Source of the DNA: Larix sibirica
Lineage: Eukaryota > Streptophyta > Pinopsida > Pinales > Pinaceae
Reading direction: 5' to 3'
Assembly (NCBI GenBank): GCA_004151065.3
Contig: NWUY0300003796.1
Location: 5,782-16,308 of the forward strand
DNA length: 10,527 nucleotides
Under the pieces are notes generated by a model, which saw only the letters and a program-made list of their open reading frames with translations, was not told where the DNA came from and did not search any database. The stretch's first letter is position 1, and every line of letters starts with the position of its first letter. Of the stretch, positions 7,351 through 10,527 are shown piece after piece. The translations under genes and the position numbers were made by a program.

Positions 7351-7621
7351 TATTGTCTATGATGTCCATTATCCATGCATCAGTTGCAGTGATTTCGAAT
7401 TTAGAATGACTACCATAAAANGTTTTGAACTACGACCATAAAATCAATCTGGACAGTACACTTGTCCCATCCTCCTTCAATCTAGGAAAATCATAGATGG
7501 TAGTCCACCCCAAATTCTAAGATATAAACACATATCTATGTAAACATAACATTGAATCAACTTAAAAAAGTACAAGACATTATGGTGTAGAGTATAGACT
7601 TGAAGTAAAAAGTTTTTAGGG
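7351..7621. other. Intergenic DNA with one undetermined base
   Basis: No gene is seen. An undetermined base at 7421 separates two similar phrases, ACTACCATAAAA (before it) and ACTACGACCATAAAA (after it), which could mark a small collapsed duplication. Confidence 0.4.
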
Positions 7622-7779
7622 TTGGAATGACTTGTTCTCTTGAGTTATGTCACTGGATAGTCTTAGAAGTGAATGATTTTAAGTTTGGAATGACTTGTTA
7701 TGTATTGAGTTCTCTAATTTTATAAAGTAGTTAGTTTAGGTGATGATTCTTATTTTAGAAAGTAGTTTAGGTGATGATT
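7622..7779. repeat. Short direct repeats, 63-bp and 31-bp spacing
   Basis: TTGGAATGACTTGTT occurs at 7622-7636 and 7685-7699. AGTTTAGGTGATGATT occurs at 7733-7748 and 7764-7779, each preceded by an AAAGTAG block. They appear to be local duplications of different ages. Confidence 0.75.
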
Positions 7780-7929
7780 AAGAAGGTGGAAGAGTAAAAT
7801 GATGGTTTTGGATGGAAGGAAAACAAAGGAATTTTGAAAGAGGAAGCGTGTAACTTGAAAGATATGAAAGAGAGATCAACATTGTAGGACAAAAAGATTG
7901 AGGTATTAAAAAATAAATAAAAATTCTTA

Positions 7930-8075
7930 AAAGTGAAAGGTTGGAAATCTTTATTGTGGAAGATATATAAAATAACCTTCTTGGAAAGTGAAAGGTTGGA
8001 AACCTTTATTGTGGAAGAAATATAAAATAACTTTTTTTTCAAGAATGAAAAGTTGGAAAGCAATTTTTTAATAAA
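7930..8075. repeat. Tandem repeat, 55-bp unit, two copies plus a degenerate third
   Basis: Units start with AAAGTGAAAGGTTGGAAA at 7930 and 7985 and share CTTTATTGTGGAAGA and ATATAAAATAAC. A third, degenerate start, AAGAATGAAAAGTTGGAAAG, lies at about 8041. The minus-strand open frame across this stretch is a product of the repeat and is not called as a gene. Confidence 0.88.
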
Positions 8076-8427
8076 GTTTTTAAAATAAATAAGAATTTAG
8101 ATAATGTGTAAGGATATGTATTCGAGAATCTAAACCTAGAATGAAAATCTCTAAAGAGGTGGCATGACTATATTTTATATTGGAAACTAATTAATCATAG
8201 AAGAAAGAGAAGAAATGAATAACTGACAACACTTAGGTCTATGAACAAGTTCACTATTCAATAATGCTCTTTGAGCTAGGTTTCAACAAGAATGAGTCTC
8301 ATGAAATTATAACTAATTTTTTTGGGAAAAAAAATGGGGAAATGAGACACTAGATCACAAGTGTACAAGGGCCTAATATTATTAATGAACCATTTGTAGT
8401 AGGAATGATTGATTTTGTCTTACTTTT
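8076..8427. other. AT-rich intergenic DNA, no gene seen
   Basis: I see no protein-like frame, RNA gene or repeat strong enough to call. The sequence is slightly less AT-rich from about 8240 on and may be old transposon sequence, but no motif supports that. Confidence 0.4.
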
Positions 8428-8439
8428 TTACACATTAAG

Positions 8440-8472
8440 AAAAAATTTACACCTCAAGAAATTTGATCCCTC
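8440..8472. repeat. Third copy of the fold-back arm
   Basis: The segment matches the right arm at 6045-6079 with a 2-base gap and about three substitutions; both end ACCTCAA...ATTTGATCCCTC. Similarity extends about a dozen bases to the left (TTTACACATTAAGA against TTTAACACTTTAA). No clear opposite arm is present here; a possible decayed one near 8401-8420 is too weak to call. Confidence 0.7.
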
Positions 8473-8532
8473 TTGTAACATCATCTCTCCACTAATGTTA
8501 CATAACAACCATAACAACCCCATACTCTTATA

Positions 8533-8997
8533 TTGGGTCTTTGCTCGCACACTTCTATTATTCACATTTATCGGGAACACGATACAGTTGCAGATGGCCT
8601 TTCTCATTGTGGTCTTGGGGCTACGGAAGGTCGTATCTATTATGAGATTCAAGAGGGCTCTAACATGCCCATTTTCGGTCACTGGAATATTCCCCCCCAC
8701 TAGCCCCTTCTTAATGGGATTTTTTTGACCTGGCGGCAGTATTTGTTTTTATCTGTAATTTTCCTCTCTTTATAGTTTTGCTGCACTTTGGCCGTTTCTT
8801 CTGGTCGCGTTGGTAGTCTTTGGGTTCGGTTCCCTGTGGCTGTGTTCACTAGCTCTTTGGGGACTTTGTTTTGGTGCATAGTCCACTATTGTATCTCCAT
8901 ATTTTCCATTTCGGTTACTTTCCTTTGGGGTTGCTCTCTGTTATTTCTTGGGAGGTTCGGTTTGACTGGTATGTCATGTTGGCTAAGACTTTACTGA
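8533..8997 (+). pseudogene. LINE RNase H C-terminus plus hydrophobic tail, two stops
   Basis: One frame reads HIYREHDTVADGLSHCGLG from 8563, the C-terminal motif of plant LINE RNase H domains; the catalytic-type Asp of the V-A-D motif is at 8593-8595. It continues with a GRIYYEIQEGS block comparable to GILCWEEYVENS in the relic at 4966-5573. After a TAG at 8701-8703 and another at 8773-8775, the same frame stays open to a TGA at 8995-8997. It then codes for a long hydrophobic stretch (from about 8776: LAVSSGRVGSLW..., LFWCIVHYCISIFSIS...). The first TAG may be the natural stop and the rest 3' UTR, or the tail may once have been coding. No start codon belongs to the fragment. It overlaps the mobile element called above. 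Confidence 0.75.
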
Positions 8998-9048
8998 ACC
9001 AATTTATACTTCTAATTTAAAGTATAGTTATGTTTTGTGTGAAAAAAA
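8534..9048 (+). mobile_element. 5'-truncated LINE insertion with A tail and target-site duplication
   Basis: The insertion starts inside an RNase H domain and ends with a run of seven A residues (9042-9048). The 14-base word ACCCCATACTCTTA lies just before it (8517-8530) and again just after it (9054-9067). The match extends to 17 bases with one mismatch (8517-8533 and 9054-9070), and further left through AACA if a 3-base insertion is allowed. A 5' truncation, an A-rich tail and a duplicated target of this length together are the signature of target-primed reverse transcription. At about 515 bp it is a short dead-on-arrival copy. Its composition is less AT-rich than the flanks, so it may be younger than the relic at 4966. 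Confidence 0.82.
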
Positions 9049-9070
9049 CAACCACCCCATACTCTTACAT

Positions 9071-10000
9071 AATAATCTTAATCTCCCCATAATAAAGTGT
9101 AGAGCACCTAGCTACTTTTTGATATAAAAACAAAAGAAAAAAAAGTAAACAAAGTTACTTTATTTACCATTTTTTACCTAACTGCCAAAAATTTAACTAA
9201 ATAACATAAATATGTTTTCGTTTATACTTAAATGCAAATACATTAAAGTAACAAAATGAAGAGACCTTTACGTATTTGAATATCTAAAGAGAAATTATAT
9301 TTACAAGAGGAAGAAGCACAAAGAAGAAAACAAAATTAGAGTTAGACCTCCTTTGCATACTTGAAAATTTCTATTACTCCAGCAAAATGCCAAAAAAATA
9401 TTGATAGGAACATATACATTTATAACGGAAATAGGAAAATATGAAAACATTAAATCTTTAATGAATGAAAGTAAACTTAGAAGATGGTTATATGATTTAA
9501 GTTGAAAGTTCATCATCTTACATTAAAAGATGATAACGAATCATTCACTTGAGGTGGTGTGAGAATACACCTAATTTAAGTGTGAAGAGAGGGATGCTCC
9601 ACAACTAGTATGAGATGTAATCTCTAAGTCCAAATTAAAAATAAATAGTTAATATAAAAAGACATAGTAATAGATAGTAGTCACAACACTTTCTTCAGAA
9701 AGGAAGGTGATAGAGATGGGAACCTAAGAAAATCCAATATCATATGAGATTAATGCACAATAAATAATGTTTAGAAACCTTTAATTAATAATGATGGCTA
9801 ATAGTTTACCAAATATTGAGACAACAAAATGAGAGGACATGCCTATTAACATACTAGTCATTAGTAGTGTTCACTCATCCATCCATATTTTAAGGATACG
9901 GAAATCCCTTTTTATTAGTGAAAATGTGGGTTTTGATCTTTGAAGTGTAGGTATATGAGGCTAACCATAAATAATAGGTTGAAAAACAAGTATTTGTTTC
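9071..10000. other. AT-rich intergenic DNA, no gene recognised
   Basis: Frames here are short and low in complexity, including a minus-strand one at 9301-9516 rich in Phe, Leu and Ser that looks like translated AT-rich DNA. A weak inverted repeat, CACTTGAGGTG (9546-9556) against CACCT and AAGTG (9568-9582), is present. The region may contain eroded transposons, but no diagnostic motif was found. Confidence 0.5.
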
Positions 10001-10067
10001 ATAGGAAAGTGGATTAATAAGTCATAGGAAAGTGGATTAATAAGTCAGGAAAGTGGATTAATAAGTC
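10001..10067. repeat. Tandem repeat, 23-bp unit, three copies
   Basis: ATAGGAAAGTGGATTAATAAGTC is identical at 10001-10023 and 10024-10046 and recurs at 10047-10067 without its first two bases. The near-perfect identity points to recent slippage or unequal exchange, unlike the old duplications elsewhere in the window. Confidence 0.95.
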
Positions 10068-10075
10068 AACCTACT

Positions 10076-10111
10076 ACACACATTGTATTAAGAACACACA
10101 TTGTATTAAGG
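10076..10111. repeat. Tandem repeat, 18-bp unit, two copies
   Basis: ACACACATTGTATTAAGA (10076-10093) is followed directly by the same unit with one changed base (10094-10111). It lies nine bases after the 23-bp array. Confidence 0.93.
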
Positions 10112-10527
10112 ACATAACTGCTCGCAATCAATAGTGGACCAAAATATAAGTCGACGAGTTCAATCAAAGTAACTAATTTAATTATTAAATAAAGCATGCC
10201 TGCAAAATATGGGGATACCCACTATCCCAAAAGGGATTTTTAACCATTCAAAGTTTTATTTAGGGTTATAATAAATGCATTGTTTCCCAATAATAACTAA
10301 GTTGGATAGAGCATGACCCAATTGGGGTGATATGTGACCATAATATTATGAACTATGGGGTAACAAGGGAATGAACAAGGTAGAGATTGAGGAAAATCCA
10401 ATTAGAGGATTAATACTAATCGCATTAGTGCCTCAGGTTAGGGTGAGTACCAACAATAAAATATGATGATCTAATTTTAATGTCACATTCAAGATAGACA
10501 CCAAATTGGTGTATGAGACCCCTTGTT
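10112..10527. other. Intergenic DNA to window end, no gene recognised
   Basis: I see no protein-like open frame. The stretch is somewhat less AT-rich than 9071-10000 and could be eroded retroelement sequence continuing past the window, but no motif supports a call. Confidence 0.4.

Noticed and set aside
7767-8063. 98-codon minus-strand open frame
   Set aside because: It is produced by the 55-bp tandem repeat read in reverse and consists of low-complexity Ser/Phe/Leu/Lys sequence.
8405-8728. Plus- and minus-strand open frames across the LINE boundary
   Set aside because: Both cross the target-site duplication into the insertion and are out of the RNase H frame, so they are shadows of the LINE fragment.
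9301-9516. 71-codon minus-strand open frame
   Set aside because: It is a low-complexity hydrophobic translation of AT-rich DNA with no motif or gene context.
9546-9582. Inverted repeat CACTT/AGGTG against CACCT/AAGTG
   Set aside because: Two 5-bp stems separated by unequal gaps are expected by chance in a window of this size.

Overview
The window reads as AT-rich plant nuclear DNA. It holds one intact intronless plant-type RING-H2 gene, two decayed LINE fragments of plant RNase-H type, and long AT-rich stretches full of diverged tandem duplications. The loose gene spacing, old LINE relics and degraded repeats fit a large, slowly purged seed-plant genome. A gymnosperm such as a conifer is my best guess, by inference only; no feature proves the taxon.

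Layout. 1-287: the 3' end of an unrecognised open frame that enters from the left edge. 288-1184: AT-rich DNA with one short tandem duplication (34 bp, two copies). 1185-1297 and 4481-4592: two diverged copies of one ~113-bp repeat, possibly old LTR sequence. Between them lie three consecutive families of old tandem duplications: ~155 bp (1605-2120), ~158-169 bp (2369-2997) and 175 bp (3009-3358). A GC-rich, exon-like island (3752-3976) follows, then AT-rich filler. 4966-5573: a broken C-terminal part of a LINE ORF2 with an RNase H domain, followed by its probable 3' UTR and a (TC)n(TA)n microsatellite. 5907-6079: two fold-back structures; one arm of the second recurs at 8440-8472.

6420-7350 is the only clear functional gene: promoter with TATA box, a 137-residue RING-H2 protein (probable E3 ubiquitin ligase of the RHA/BRH1/XERICO-like group) and a 3' UTR. 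7622-8075 is again built of short tandem duplications. 8534-9048 is a 5'-truncated LINE copy with an A-rich tail and a recognisable target-site duplication. 9071-10527 is AT-rich and without recognisable genes; it holds two perfect or near-perfect short tandem arrays at 10001-10111.

I found no tRNA, rRNA, CRISPR, operon or intact transposon. Nothing shows the genes acting together: the RING-H2 gene stands alone among repeats. The stretches 889-1184, 1298-1604 and 2121-2368 showed nothing beyond AT-rich or weakly repeat-like sequence. Single undetermined bases lie at 4480 and 7421.
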